From: an uncultured Aquimarina sp.
GTDB lineage: Bacteria; Bacteroidota; Bacteroidia; Flavobacteriales; Flavobacteriaceae
Direction of reading: 5' to 3'
Assembly (NCBI GenBank): GCA_947500545.1
Contig: CANMSO010000001.1
Location: 1 to 64,000, forward strand
Length of the DNA: 64,000 nt
Shown here: one piece after another, positions 27,889 through 36,987 of the stretch
Layout: each line of letters starts with the position of its first letter
How positions within the stretch are numbered: the stretch's first letter is position 1
Position numbers and translations under genes: made by a program
Notes under the pieces: generated by a model
Databases searched by the model: none
Told to the model about the DNA's origin: nothing
What the model saw: only the letters and a program-made list of their open reading frames with translations

Positions 27889-28914
27889 ATGAGTAGTGAT
27901 ACTAAACAGAAATTTTCTGAAATGGCACGGGTCAAATTATTAGAAGATTTACAGCCGTTTGGTGATAAATTGTGGGAAACAATTAGATCTTTAAAGGAAG
28001 AAGGTAAAGAAAAGTTGTTGAGAGATCTTCCTCCTAAGATGAAACAAGAATTAAGCCGAAAAGATAAACCTGAATTTTTATCAGATTTAGAGGATATAAA
28101 AGAAAAAATGAATTCTTGTCTATTACGTGATTGGTTGGAAGAATTCAAAGAACCGGGAAGGAAGAAGTATGACCAAGTATATGAAGAGAATTGGTATCAA
28201 AGATGGGATGCTACAGAAATGAATACAGATCAGGAAGAGATAGCTCATAAGGCTGTAAGGGTTAATGATTATGCAAGACATCATTTAGGTATGACATTTG
28301 GTCAACTAAAACGAGAAAATTGGAAAGGGATATTGGCTTATATTTCCCTTGAACAGGATTCTTTAATAAAAGAGATAAAGAAGGAAGAGGAAAAATCTTA
28401 TAAAAGTTTTTATTTTTTTACATCAAAACAAAAGGTTAAAAACAAAAGAATGGAAAAAATAGAAGCGTTAAGAAAAAAAACAAAAAATAACAAACCACTC
28501 TATAGATTGATTTATAATATACAAGTAAGAAGGCTTTTTCTTATGGATAAGGTGGGTAAGGCCATAACAACTTTAGAAAATGATAAAGGGAATATTGATT
28601 TAGTAGACAGCCCATTAGTGAAAAAAATGTTAAAAAAAGATACATATGACTCGAAGTATCTAGGTGATAGTCAACAAATAAATGAGGCAAATAGATGGAT
28701 ACAGAAAGTGTTGGAACAATCTAAAAGCAGAGAAAATAATCAACGATTGGAGAGCTTAAAGGATCAATCGTCTCGGGATAAAAGCATACAAGGAATAAAA
28801 AGACAAAAGAAGCAGGTCAAAGAAAAACAAGTGTCAGGGCAAGGAATGCCTAAAATGGAACCCCTTGGTAGCCGTGGTAAACCCCAACAACAATGGAGAT
28901 ACAAGCGTTTATGA
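27889..28914 (+). CDS. Island protein, NWY family, altered tail
   Basis: 341 residues, first of four relatives. No signal peptide. Family hallmarks are K-D-K-P-E-F-L-S near 60, K-Y-D-Q-V-Y-E-E-N-W-Y-Q-R-W at 93-106, a G-x-x-F-G-Q-L motif near 140, a long helical part, and Y-D-S-K-Y-L-G-D near 265. It ends P-Q-Q-Q-W-R-Y-K-R-L. Downstream DNA (28917-29047) still matches the tail-coding sequence of the gene at 29520, so the original longer tail has been cut off by a stop or frameshift, leaving a shorter but still basic end. Function unknown. Confidence 0.75.
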   Translation: MSSDTKQKFSEMARVKLLEDLQPFGDKLWETIRSLKEEGKEKLLRDLPPKMKQELSRKDKPEFLSDLEDIKEKMNSCLLRDWLEEFKEPGRKKYDQVYEENWYQRWDATEMNTDQEEIAHKAVRVNDYARHHLGMTFGQLKRENWKGILAYISLEQDSLIKEIKKEEEKSYKSFYFFTSKQKVKNKRMEKIEALRKKTKNNKPLYRLIYNIQVRRLFLMDKVGKAITTLENDKGNIDLVDSPLVKKMLKKDTYDSKYLGDSQQINEANRWIQKVLEQSKSRENNQRLESLKDQSSRDKSIQGIKRQKKQVKEKQVSGQGMPKMEPLGSRGKPQQQWRYKRL

Positions 28915-28916
28915 AA

Positions 28917-29047
28917 AAGGATGGGGCAAGAACAACAACACATCAGTAAGAATTAACAGATGATCAGCCGCCTTTTAAGAGAAGAGCTAAACCTAAAAGT
29001 AATAGATTTGATGGAACAAATGGGGCTATAAAAAGAGTTACCGTGTA
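28917..29047 (+). pseudogene. Remnant of the original tail of the 27889 gene
   Basis: cagccgccttttaagagaag, agctaaacctaaaagtaata and aagagttaccgtgtaa match the last ~75 bp of the intact gene at 29520 (about 30742-30821) almost word for word, but no open frame links them to the 27889 gene. This is direct evidence for tail loss after duplication. Confidence 0.8.
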
Positions 29048-29519
29048 AATAAAACAGTTATCCCTACTATATTTTTATTTTAAGTTAATAGTATTCTATA
29101 AGTAATGGGGCCTCACGGGCTCCATTTATGTTTACTAACATTAAGGGAAAAGGGAGATTACCTTACTCTGCTCAACCAAGAAGCAATAATAGCTTAACTA
29201 CCTGTTATTTTGTATTCACCGGTAAATGCCATAGAAAACATATTTTCCTATTCCCTCTGTCTTGATAGACAGAGGGATTTTTTTGGTTTAGCTATTTATT
29301 ATAAGGAGCGGGCACTGCAATAACAAAACTTATTAATAGGAAATGGTGTAGACGATCAGTTATAGGATCAAGTTAATTGCCCATTTATTGATAATCCCAT
29401 CCCTTTTATTAATTAGCCTGATCAGCGTATCCAAGACACATACTATATTTATCGAAAGTAAAAAGTAAGTGCTAGTATATAGCGCAAGTTAATAGGGTGT
29501 AACTTAAAAAATTATAGCG
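29048..29519. repeat. Duplicated trailer and leader block
   Basis: The trailer (about 29040-29290, with an atgggg...ctccat hairpin near 29105-29128 and a terminator at 29253-29284) is repeated at about 30815-31075 and, decayed, at 32635-32740. The leader (about 29310-29519) is repeated at about 27605-27888 and 31080-31292. Together with the gene this defines a tandem duplication unit of about 1.6-1.8 kb. No other gene is present. Confidence 0.85.
29253..29284 (+). terminator. Terminator, CCCTCTG type
   Basis: ccctctgtc / gacagaggg perfect 9-bp stem with a ttgata loop and a T-run. Confidence 0.9.
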
Positions 29520-30821
29520 ATGTCAAATGTAATTAATAAAGCTCAATCGGATCCTACTCAAGAGATTGGGAATGTTGGAATTAAAGATGGTGAAGGGGCA
29601 ACAGAAGTGTTGTATGATGAGGGTAGTTATTTAGAAAGGTATAGATCATTAAAAGCGATTGTTGTAAAAGGGGGAAGCTTGTCAACAGAAGATCAAAGGT
29701 TTTACGAACAGATAAGCGAACAAAATAGACAAACGGAACAAATTTCACAAGAAAAATGGAAAGCTAGAAAAGAAGTCGATGTAGGAAAGAAAAAGGTAAA
29801 AAATAAGACAGAAAAAAGTGCTAGAAGGGAATGGTATCAGGCATATAACGATTTGAATAGTAAAATCTCTAGGCTTGATCAGGATAATATAGATTCAACT
29901 ATTCCTAAGAACCTACAAACTATATTAAAGAAAAGATATAAAAAAACTGAATTTAAGACCAAAATAGTAGCCGAATCAGAAAAAATTGATGGTTATCTAA
30001 ATTTGGATTTGGTGCCGACGTGTAAGAATGTTGGAAAGAAAAAATATGAAAAGGTTTATAAAAAAAACTGGTATAAATCCTGGTTTCAAAGATGGTTCGG
30101 TAAATGGTTCAGTAAAAAAGTGGACACAAGTAAGGAAGAGGCTACCCATAAGAAAGAAAGGATTCATGAGTGTGCATTACATAATATGGGATTGTTGTTT
30201 AGTAAGATAAAAAAAACAGATAACATTAAAATAATTAGCCTTCTATTCCGTGAGACAAAAAATCTTAGTAATGAGAAGAAGGCAAGAGAAGCTAAGAACT
30301 ATTATCTTTGGATCAATAGAAGATTAAATAAAAAAAGAATAAATGATCTCACGAAAAAACTTGAAAAAGATGAAAGTTTTTTGGACATATTGATGAATAT
30401 GGAGGTAAATAGATTACTATTGTTGAATAGTATAGGTAAAGCTATAAAAACATTAGATAGAGAAAACCCTGTATCCAATAATAAGGAACCAAACTTAAAC
30501 GAAGAGGTTATATCTTCAATGAAAACTAAAGATAATAAACGTTACAATAAAAAGTATTTAGGCACCCAAAATCAGATAGAAAAGGCGAAGGATCAGGTCA
30601 GGGAAGTGTTAGAGCAAAAGAGACCTAAAGTAGAGAGCCTTGGTAGCGTTCCTGAACCCCAACAAAGATTGAAACAACGGTCTTTAAAAAGTAGTATGGC
30701 AAGAACGGAAGCACTTCAGGGAGAATTAGCAACAGGTGAACAGCCGTTTAGGAGAAGAGCTAAACCAAAAAGTAATAGATTTGAGGGAACAAGTGAGGCT
30801 ATAAAAAGAGTTACCGTGTAA
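29520..30821 (+). CDS. Island protein, NWY family
   Basis: 433 residues, no signal peptide. It has an extra ~90-residue helical N-terminus compared with 27889. The motif K-Y-E-K-V-Y-K-K-N-W-Y-K-S-W lies at 175-188, followed by two further aromatic repeats (F-Q-R-W-F, G-K-W-F). The matching G-x-x-F-x-K-(I/L) and K-Y-L-G segments follow. The end is long and basic (R-R-R-A-K-P-K-S-N-R-F and then I-K-R-V-T-V). Its leader and trailer are duplicated around its neighbours. Function unknown. Confidence 0.75.
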   Translation: MSNVINKAQSDPTQEIGNVGIKDGEGATEVLYDEGSYLERYRSLKAIVVKGGSLSTEDQRFYEQISEQNRQTEQISQEKWKARKEVDVGKKKVKNKTEKSARREWYQAYNDLNSKISRLDQDNIDSTIPKNLQTILKKRYKKTEFKTKIVAESEKIDGYLNLDLVPTCKNVGKKKYEKVYKKNWYKSWFQRWFGKWFSKKVDTSKEEATHKKERIHECALHNMGLLFSKIKKTDNIKIISLLFRETKNLSNEKKAREAKNYYLWINRRLNKKRINDLTKKLEKDESFLDILMNMEVNRLLLLNSIGKAIKTLDRENPVSNNKEPNLNEEVISSMKTKDNKRYNKKYLGTQNQIEKAKDQVREVLEQKRPKVESLGSVPEPQQRLKQRSLKSSMARTEALQGELATGEQPFRRRAKPKSNRFEGTSEAIKRVTV

Positions 30822-31292
30822 CTAAAACAGTTATCACTACTATATTTTTATTTTAAGTTAATAGTATTCTATAAGCAATGGGGCCTCACGGGCTCCATTT
30901 GTGTTTACTAACATTAAGGGAAAAGGGAGATTACCTTACTCTGCTCAACCAAGAAGCAATAATAGCTTAACTACCCTGTTATTTTGTATTCACCGGTAAA
31001 TGCTATAGAGAACTTACTTTACTATTCTCTCTGTTTTGATAGGCAGAGGGATTTTTTGGTTTAGCTATATATTATAAGGAGCGGGCACTACAATAACAAA
31101 ACTTATTAATAGGAGATGGTGTAGACGATCAGTTATAGGATCAAATTAACAGCCCACTTATTGATGATGAGATCCCTTTTATTAACTAGCCAGATCAGCG
31201 TATCCCAAACACATACTATATTAGTTAAAAGTAAGAAGTAAGCGCTGGCTTATAACGTAAGTTAATAAAGTGTAACTTAAAATATTATAGCG
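30822..31292. repeat. Second copy of the trailer and leader block
   Basis: 471 bp aligning by eye with 29048-29519, including the ctccat hairpin near 30878-30900 and a decayed terminator near 31025-31055. No gene. Confidence 0.85.
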
Positions 31293-32504
31293 ATGAGTGA
31301 TACAAAAGAGAAGGTTTCGGCAATAGACACTATAGATAAATTCTATGCTACAGTTTTATTGAATAAAGCTGGAGGAAGTAGAGAAGCCCTGAAAGATGAG
31401 TTGGAGAGATTTGTAAGGGAAAGAGAAAGAGGTGGTAAAAAATATAAAAAAAGGAAAAAGAATTTTAAAGGTCGTAATGAAGCTGTTGAAAAGTCTCTCA
31501 AAACAAAGGAGCGAGAAATGCAGGAGTTATCAAATAGGGTTAATGAAAAGAATAAACCGTCGAATGATTTACGCATGCTTCTTAAGAAACTGAGGATAAA
31601 AATCATGGTTTTAAAAAAAGAAGGTGAAGAAAAGTTGTTTAGAGATCTTTCTGACAAGATTAAAAAGGAAGTAAAACAAAAAGATAAGCCTGAATTTTTA
31701 TCAAATTTACAGAATAGAAAAGAAGTAATGGATTTCTATTTAAGGTGTGATTGGTTGGAAACATACAAAAAATTAGGAAGCGATAAGTATGATCGGGTGT
31801 ATAAAAATAATTGGTATAGGCCCTGGTATCAGAGATTGTATCAAAGATGGTTTAGTAAGAAAAAGGTCACCACTGAGGAGAGGGAGAAGCATAAAGAAGA
31901 AAGAGTTAATGCTTATTCGCAACAATATCTTGGTAAATTATTTGGTCAATTACATCAGGAAAATTGGATAAGGGTATTAGCTTATATTTCTCTTGAAAAT
32001 GCGTCGTTAAAGAAAGAGATAGATGACATATATCTCAAGCCCTATAAAAGTTTTTACTTTTTTACTTCAGAACGAAAGGTGAGAGAGAAAAGAAGGAGAA
32101 AAATAAAAAGATTAAAAGGAAAAAGAGAAAGTAATAAAAAGCGCTATAGATTGATATTTAATTTAGAAGCAAGAAGGCTTCTCGTTATGGATGAAGTGGG
32201 TAGAACGATAAAAACTTTACAAACCAAGAAATTAGTAGATAGCGGAACAATGACAACCATGTTAAATAATCATAAATATGACTCTGCATTTCTTGGGGAT
32301 ACTAAACAAAGGAAAGAGGCGGCCTATTGGATTAAACAGGTTGTAAATCAGGATAGTGTTAAAATGGCCCCTGGGAATTTAATGAAAAGAAATGAAGATG
32401 ATCCTAGATATCAGGGTTTAGAGGAACCAAGAAGATTAGAAACACAAACTCAGCAAGATATGCAACCAAGGAGAAGGGTAATTAGAACGTCTCATACTTA
32501 TTAA
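31293..32504 (+). CDS. Island protein, NWY family
   Basis: 403 residues, no signal peptide. It has a basic coiled-coil N-terminal extension (~30-100). From ~105 it aligns with 27889: E-G-E-E-K-L-F-R-D-L, K-D-K-P-E-F-L-S and K-Y-D-R-V-Y-K-N-N-W-Y-R-P-W near 165-178. A second aromatic repeat (Y-Q-R-L-Y-Q-R-W-F) follows, then L-F-G-Q-L and F-L-G-D. The tail is unlike 29520 but basic: Q-P-R-R-R-V-I-R-T-S-H-T-Y. Family members therefore keep the body and vary the tail. Function unknown. Confidence 0.75.
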   Translation: MSDTKEKVSAIDTIDKFYATVLLNKAGGSREALKDELERFVRERERGGKKYKKRKKNFKGRNEAVEKSLKTKEREMQELSNRVNEKNKPSNDLRMLLKKLRIKIMVLKKEGEEKLFRDLSDKIKKEVKQKDKPEFLSNLQNRKEVMDFYLRCDWLETYKKLGSDKYDRVYKNNWYRPWYQRLYQRWFSKKKVTTEEREKHKEERVNAYSQQYLGKLFGQLHQENWIRVLAYISLENASLKKEIDDIYLKPYKSFYFFTSERKVREKRRRKIKRLKGKRESNKKRYRLIFNLEARRLLVMDEVGRTIKTLQTKKLVDSGTMTTMLNNHKYDSAFLGDTKQRKEAAYWIKQVVNQDSVKMAPGNLMKRNEDDPRYQGLEEPRRLETQTQQDMQPRRRVIRTSHTY

Positions 32505-33093
32505 TAACTAGGAGGATTAATGACATTGAGTAGTTAACATAAATATAATATAGGTATTGGGTTATTGATGACCTCTATAAACTATAGCTAATTATATTTT
32601 TTTATTTATTCTTAATTATAGACTAAATAATACGAAAATGGAGCCTGTTTTAGGCTCCATTTATGTTTACTATCATTGATGGAAAAGGGAGATTGCTTTA
32701 CTTTATTCAATCAAGAAGCAATAACACCTTAGCTCTGTGATTAAGTATTACCGATAGGTGCTTTATAGAAAAACACTTGCTTATTATATTACTTCTCTCT
32801 AATTAAAGAGAGGATAAATTGATTTTAATGACTGATGTCTATGGAGAGTATAGTATTTGCTATAAGAATTGGTTTTATGAGCACTTTGTATTAATATATT
32901 GTTTCTGGTGTTTTGATTTTTAAAGATTTATTATCAGGAGTGCTATTAACAATTATTACAGAAGATAGCCCTCACGTTACATGAGATTATCAAAACATGT
33001 CAATACAGCGGTATTTTTAGGTTGATAATGTAAGCAAACCAAAACGATTGTTTTGTTTGATCGAGTAAGCAATAACTAAAAAAGTAAGGATCT
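32505..33093. other. Spacer with decayed trailer copy
   Basis: 589 bp. It contains a hairpin at 32638-32660 (atggagcct / aggctccat) and a shortened, diverged copy of the trailer repeat. AT-rich beyond that, with no gene. Confidence 0.55.
32638..32660 (+). terminator. Probable terminator hairpin
   Basis: Perfect 9-bp stem (atggagcct / aggctccat) with a 5-nt loop and a moderately T-rich tail, downstream of the 31293 gene. Confidence 0.65.
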
Positions 33094-34092
33094 ATGCCGG
33101 AGTCACATGAACCAATAAGAATAAGCAAAGAAGAGGCTTCTTTTCGAAGACTTTTAACTGAAAAACAAAATAGCTTCATGCTATCTAAAAAAGATCAAAA
33201 AAAGTTAAAAAAAAGACACCAACCTGTGTTTTTGAATAAAATAGCTCGCGAAAACATTTTAATAAATGGGAAGATGCAAGCTGATTTAACAGATAAATAT
33301 AAGAGTCAGGGAGAAGAACAGTATCAAAAGGTTTATAAAAAAAATTGGTATAAACCCTGGTATCGAAGATGGCGTATCACTAAGAGATTTTTTAAGGAAG
33401 TGGATAACCGTGAGGTAGAAGAGGCACATAAACAAAAAAGAAGATTAGATTATACGCTACATAAACTGGGACTTTTATATAACCAATTAATTAAAGATGA
33501 AAAGATTGGAACACTACATCATGTAAAAGCAAAAGAGCAAAAATTCAGCGAAATAAAAGAAAATATTGAAAATAAGGAGTATTACTTTAGATTGTTCAGG
33601 TACCGAATATTTAAACCGATACATTCTTTTTTTAAGGATAAAAAAATAAAGAGCCTAAATAGAAAAATTGAATCGGAAAAAAGCTTAGGCGATAAACTGT
33701 ATGAAATAGAGTTAAAAAGATTTAAGTTAATAGTTAAAATAACAGATAATATACATGAAGTAAACGCAGAAATTAGTAAGTTAAGAAAAGACTCAGGATC
33801 TTTAAATAATCATAAAGTGTTAGATAGTACTGTAGCAAAAACTATAAAAACTATGATTAAAAAAGATATTGAGTATTATGACGGTAAGTTTTTACCAGGT
33901 TCTGAGATGCAGAGAGATAGGATAGCAAAAACGATAGAAAAAGTTATTTCTTCGAAAAGTAGAGATAATCGCAATGCGGCATCATCTACACCTCCAACTG
34001 AATTGGGTCAAAAACTTAAAAGTAGTAAAGGATGGAGAACAAGAAAAGGAAAAGGATCTGCTTCAAAACAAAGACGAGTTAGGAGAGCATAA
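33094..34092 (+). CDS. Island protein, NWY family, very basic tail
   Basis: 332 residues, no signal peptide. The motif Q-Y-Q-K-V-Y-K-K-N-W-Y-K-P-W is at 76-89 with Y-R-R-W following. H-K-Q-K-R-R-L-D-Y and L-G-L-L-Y-N-Q-L match the other three relatives. The end is among the most basic in the island, finishing S-K-Q-R-R-V-R-R-A. It is the most diverged of the four NWY genes and lies outside the duplicated leader/trailer block. A terminator lies downstream at 34319. Function unknown. Confidence 0.75.
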   Translation: MPESHEPIRISKEEASFRRLLTEKQNSFMLSKKDQKKLKKRHQPVFLNKIARENILINGKMQADLTDKYKSQGEEQYQKVYKKNWYKPWYRRWRITKRFFKEVDNREVEEAHKQKRRLDYTLHKLGLLYNQLIKDEKIGTLHHVKAKEQKFSEIKENIENKEYYFRLFRYRIFKPIHSFFKDKKIKSLNRKIESEKSLGDKLYEIELKRFKLIVKITDNIHEVNAEISKLRKDSGSLNNHKVLDSTVAKTIKTMIKKDIEYYDGKFLPGSEMQRDRIAKTIEKVISSKSRDNRNAASSTPPTELGQKLKSSKGWRTRKGKGSASKQRRVRRA

Positions 34093-34490
34093 CGCGTGTA
34101 GATCTTGGTTATGGGTTTATTGTGGTATGTAAGATTTTATAGGTTAGGTTCTTCCAGTATTGAGGAAATTAAGAGTTGAAGAGCAAACTCAAAAAAGCGT
34201 AATTATACAAAGGGTAGGTTCTTATTATTTTAGAAGTTTAAGAATAAAGATGGCAGCATACAAAGTTCGTAACATATAGTTGCGGGTTCGCCTGTAGGTA
34301 GTGTACTTAAATTAAAAAGATGAGGTCTGCAGGCCTCATCTTTTTTTGGTACGGGTAGGCAAAAACATCCTATGAGTTCAGCTCAAGATTTGGATAACAT
34401 TAATTTAATCAAAAAGCAATAATAACATAAATATATAAGTATTGGTGACTCGTGTTAAAGCAGTATTTTGGTGTTTTAATATCATAAGTT
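34093..34490. other. Spacer with terminator
   Basis: 398 bp. Contains the terminator at 34319. A weak promoter-like pair (ttgg at 34442, tattttgg at 34464) lies before the 34491 gene; it misses the TAnnTTTG consensus by one base. Confidence 0.45.
34319..34347 (+). terminator. Rho-independent terminator
   Basis: gatgagg ... cctcatc stem followed by seven T, downstream of the 33094 gene. Confidence 0.85.
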
Positions 34491-35516
34491 ATGAGTGATT
34501 TTTATGCTGTAGCAACAACGAGTCGATGGAAACTTTTTAGGCATATCTTTTGGCAGGAGTTTTTACCAGGTCCTAAAAGCAAAGTTGCTATAGAACAACG
34601 AAGAGAAGAGCTTTTGCGATACAATGCTATAGAGGCATTATATGCCCAGGGTGCAGATGCAATTAAGAAACAACTAAGTCATAGATTAAATGCTATTAAA
34701 CAAAAAGCAAACGATCGTGTGGCAGGGCTGCAATTACAGGCTCTGATGACTCAGAATTCTATAAGTTTAGAGGAGGCTATTGCAGCCAATAAACCTATAA
34801 TATCATTCTTAAAAGAAGAAGATCAACAAGAGTATTATACTATACTGGCCCGGCTAAATCAGCCTAACACCGTTCTTGTAGATAAGGCCGTACAACAGAT
34901 CGTAGGAGCTCCCAGAAAATCTGATTTAGAGTGTATAAAGGATTATAATGCAAATAAATCCGGACAGTATAAAAAGTGGGGAGGTACAGCCTATAGAGGG
35001 ATCGCAGCTGCCATAGGGGCTGCATTAGGAGGTGTGGCAGGTACTTTATTATTTCCTGGTTTAGGCACCGGTGTGGGAGCCGCGCTAGGAGCTGCCGTAG
35101 GAGGAGTGATAGGAGTGGTTCTGCTAGGTCCTGTAGCGAATATGTTTATCGTAGAAATGATAACGCCTTTTAGTAATGCCCGTAAACAATCTAAAGAAAT
35201 ACTAAAATATAGAAAAAAGCAATATGCAAAAATACAACATCGTGGTAGCTACCAGCATCACCAAATTAGCCCTAAACAACTTGAGGTTATGTGTTATAAT
35301 GTAACTAATACTAACTCAATGGTTGCACATAGACAGAGAACAAGACAGCCATTACAAGAAGCTTCAAGGTATAGTTCTGGTACTTCACCGGATGCAACAT
35401 CTACACCAACAATGAGACTTGTGTCAAAGGATGGGAGTGTGTATCATTTGAAGCCAAAAGAAAAATCTCTACAACGACAAGAACCTCGTTCCCCCAGATT
35501 AATGAGCATTAGTTAA
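34491..35516 (+). CDS. Island protein with glycine-zipper membrane hairpin
   Basis: 341 residues, no signal peptide. Residues ~164-220 form two Gly/Ala-rich hydrophobic helices split by L-F-P-G-L-G-T-G (G-A-A-L-G-G-V-A-G and G-A-A-L-G-A-A-V-G-G-V-I-G), a glycine-zipper hairpin of the kind seen in membrane-inserting and pore-forming proteins. The flanks are soluble and basic. The end is R-Q-E-P-R-S-P-R-L-M-S-I-S, in the style of other island tails. It is the last island gene and is convergent with the T4SS cluster. A membrane-acting delivered protein is plausible (inference); a resident membrane protein is the alternative. Confidence 0.75.
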   Translation: MSDFYAVATTSRWKLFRHIFWQEFLPGPKSKVAIEQRREELLRYNAIEALYAQGADAIKKQLSHRLNAIKQKANDRVAGLQLQALMTQNSISLEEAIAANKPIISFLKEEDQQEYYTILARLNQPNTVLVDKAVQQIVGAPRKSDLECIKDYNANKSGQYKKWGGTAYRGIAAAIGAALGGVAGTLLFPGLGTGVGAALGAAVGGVIGVVLLGPVANMFIVEMITPFSNARKQSKEILKYRKKQYAKIQHRGSYQHHQISPKQLEVMCYNVTNTNSMVAHRQRTRQPLQEASRYSSGTSPDATSTPTMRLVSKDGSVYHLKPKEKSLQRQEPRSPRLMSIS

Positions 35517-35693
35517 TTGGTAGCACTTGTGTTTATAATTAGCTAGTCAAATAATATAAGCTTACACCCATTTCTAAAATCTAAAAATAGCGGATAGAGT
35601 GATGTAATCCGTACAGGGAGATTAGGAGTATTCTTATCAACTCACTATGTAAATAGAATATCATACAATTCGAGTGTAATAGTGAATATAAGA

Positions 35694-35716
35694 GGTCTGG
35701 CACCTAATACCGGACT
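35694..35716. terminator. Possible terminator between convergent genes
   Basis: gtctgg ... ccggac hairpin between the last island gene and the end of the T4SS cluster, with a short T-run on the plus side. Weak. Confidence 0.4.
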
Positions 35717-35726
35717 ATTTTTATGG

Positions 35727-36152
35727 TTAGTAAAAATCCATTTCTCTTACTCCCTTAAGGTCCCGGCGTTTTTCAACAGCGATTCGCAATTTTTCAATAA
35801 TGTCATCTCCGTTTTCGATTCCCTTTAGGATATATTTTTCGTTAGAACTGTCTGAGGTGATTAGAATAATATTATACAACCCAAAGATACGAAGTATTAA
35901 AGGTTGTCTTAATATAATATCTTTTACACGATATAGTTCCAGCTGATTTTTAATCTTTGATAAAATACCTTTTTCTTCAACAATACGTTGATTGGTTATT
36001 TTAATTTTATTGTATTTGGTATCCAGATATTTCCATAAAGCCAGTATCAAACCCACACCATACCCCAGGGTTAGGATAGCACAACAGATGTAAAAGAAAA
36101 AGTTAGACCACTGGGATGAGGTACCTTCCCATATTTTTTCTTCGTTTTCCAT
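35727..36152 (-). CDS. PH-domain (bPH_2-type) membrane protein
   Basis: 141 residues. One or two membrane segments (~20-45) are followed by a bacterial PH-like domain with I-K-I-T-N-Q-R-I near 70 and L-Y-R-V-K-D-I near 92. Such domains are common in small membrane proteins of unknown role. It is the last gene of the minus-strand cluster, 18 bp after the TraK-like gene, so it is probably co-transcribed with the T4SS. It is not a standard tra gene and may be an accessory part. Confidence 0.8.
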   Translation of the reverse strand: MENEEKIWEGTSSQWSNFFFYICCAILTLGYGVGLILALWKYLDTKYNKIKITNQRIVEEKGILSKIKNQLELYRVKDIILRQPLILRIFGLYNIILITSDSSNEKYILKGIENGDDIIEKLRIAVEKRRDLKGVREMDFY

Positions 36153-36170
36153 GTTTTAATGTTTAAATGA

Positions 36171-36794
36171 TTAAGGAATTTTTATTTCTTTTGCTTCCAG
36201 GTGGTAGTTTTCGATTAACAGACCGTGAGGATTTTTATTTGTTCTGGCGACATTATATAATACAAAACTGGCACTGAACTTATTTATAGACTCTGCTTTT
36301 TGATCTGTACGCAGCACCCTTAGTTTACCAAAAAAATTAGCGGTGTAAGGCGATACCTGATCATTTACATTGATAGAGTCGATTTCTAGCTTTTGGATCA
36401 GGTTTTCAGTTGCAAGTTTAGCAAAATGCCCACTGGCCAGTAACGTTTGAAATAAGCGTTTGCCTGATGTGCCTGATAAGTTTAGTGCATTATCAATACG
36501 CCTCTCATAATTAAACTGATCGACCTCCCAGAAGGCCTTATGAAACATTTTGATATGATTAATAATTTCTGGTTTCCTATAGGCGTCAATTTCTCTAAGG
36601 GGAACTACTTTCATCAATGCGGCCTGACCTTGCTCTGTCAACACAAAAGCATTGTTTTTTATATTATTTATTGTGATATATGCCCAGACAAAGGTAGCAA
36701 TAGAGGTAAATAAAGATATAATCAAGCAAAAAAGAAGTGCTCGTTTGGCCAATACAAAATTGGCAGGAATATTTTTTAACGATTGTAAATCCAT
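36171..36794 (-). CDS. traK: TraK-like (VirB8-like) conjugative transfer protein
   Basis: 207 residues with a single membrane anchor (~17-40) and a periplasmic domain, the layout of Bacteroidota TraK, regarded as equivalent to VirB8, an inner-membrane scaffold subunit of the T4SS. F-x-K-L-R-V-L-R-T near 150 and the length fit the family. It lies after the VirB2-like gene and before the PH-domain gene. Confidence 0.85.
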   Translation of the reverse strand: MDLQSLKNIPANFVLAKRALLFCLIISLFTSIATFVWAYITINNIKNNAFVLTEQGQAALMKVVPLREIDAYRKPEIINHIKMFHKAFWEVDQFNYERRIDNALNLSGTSGKRLFQTLLASGHFAKLATENLIQKLEIDSINVNDQVSPYTANFFGKLRVLRTDQKAESINKFSASFVLYNVARTNKNPHGLLIENYHLEAKEIKIP

Positions 36795-36987
36795 AGATGT
36801 TTAATTATTGTTTATGAACTTTTAGATTCTAGTAGAAGTACTATTATTTATCAACATATGTAAAAGCATATGGACATAAGCTAAGCTTTCATAGCCCTTT
36901 AGCAGGCAGGTTCTCATCATTTTTTAAGAACTGCAGCTGCTAAAGAGACTTGAATTGATAACTTAGTCGATCTTTATAATAATGATA

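Noticed and set aside
1..35516. eCIS or phage-tail cargo island
   Set aside because: No sheath, tube, baseplate or spike gene is visible; the only secretion machine beside the island is the T4SS.
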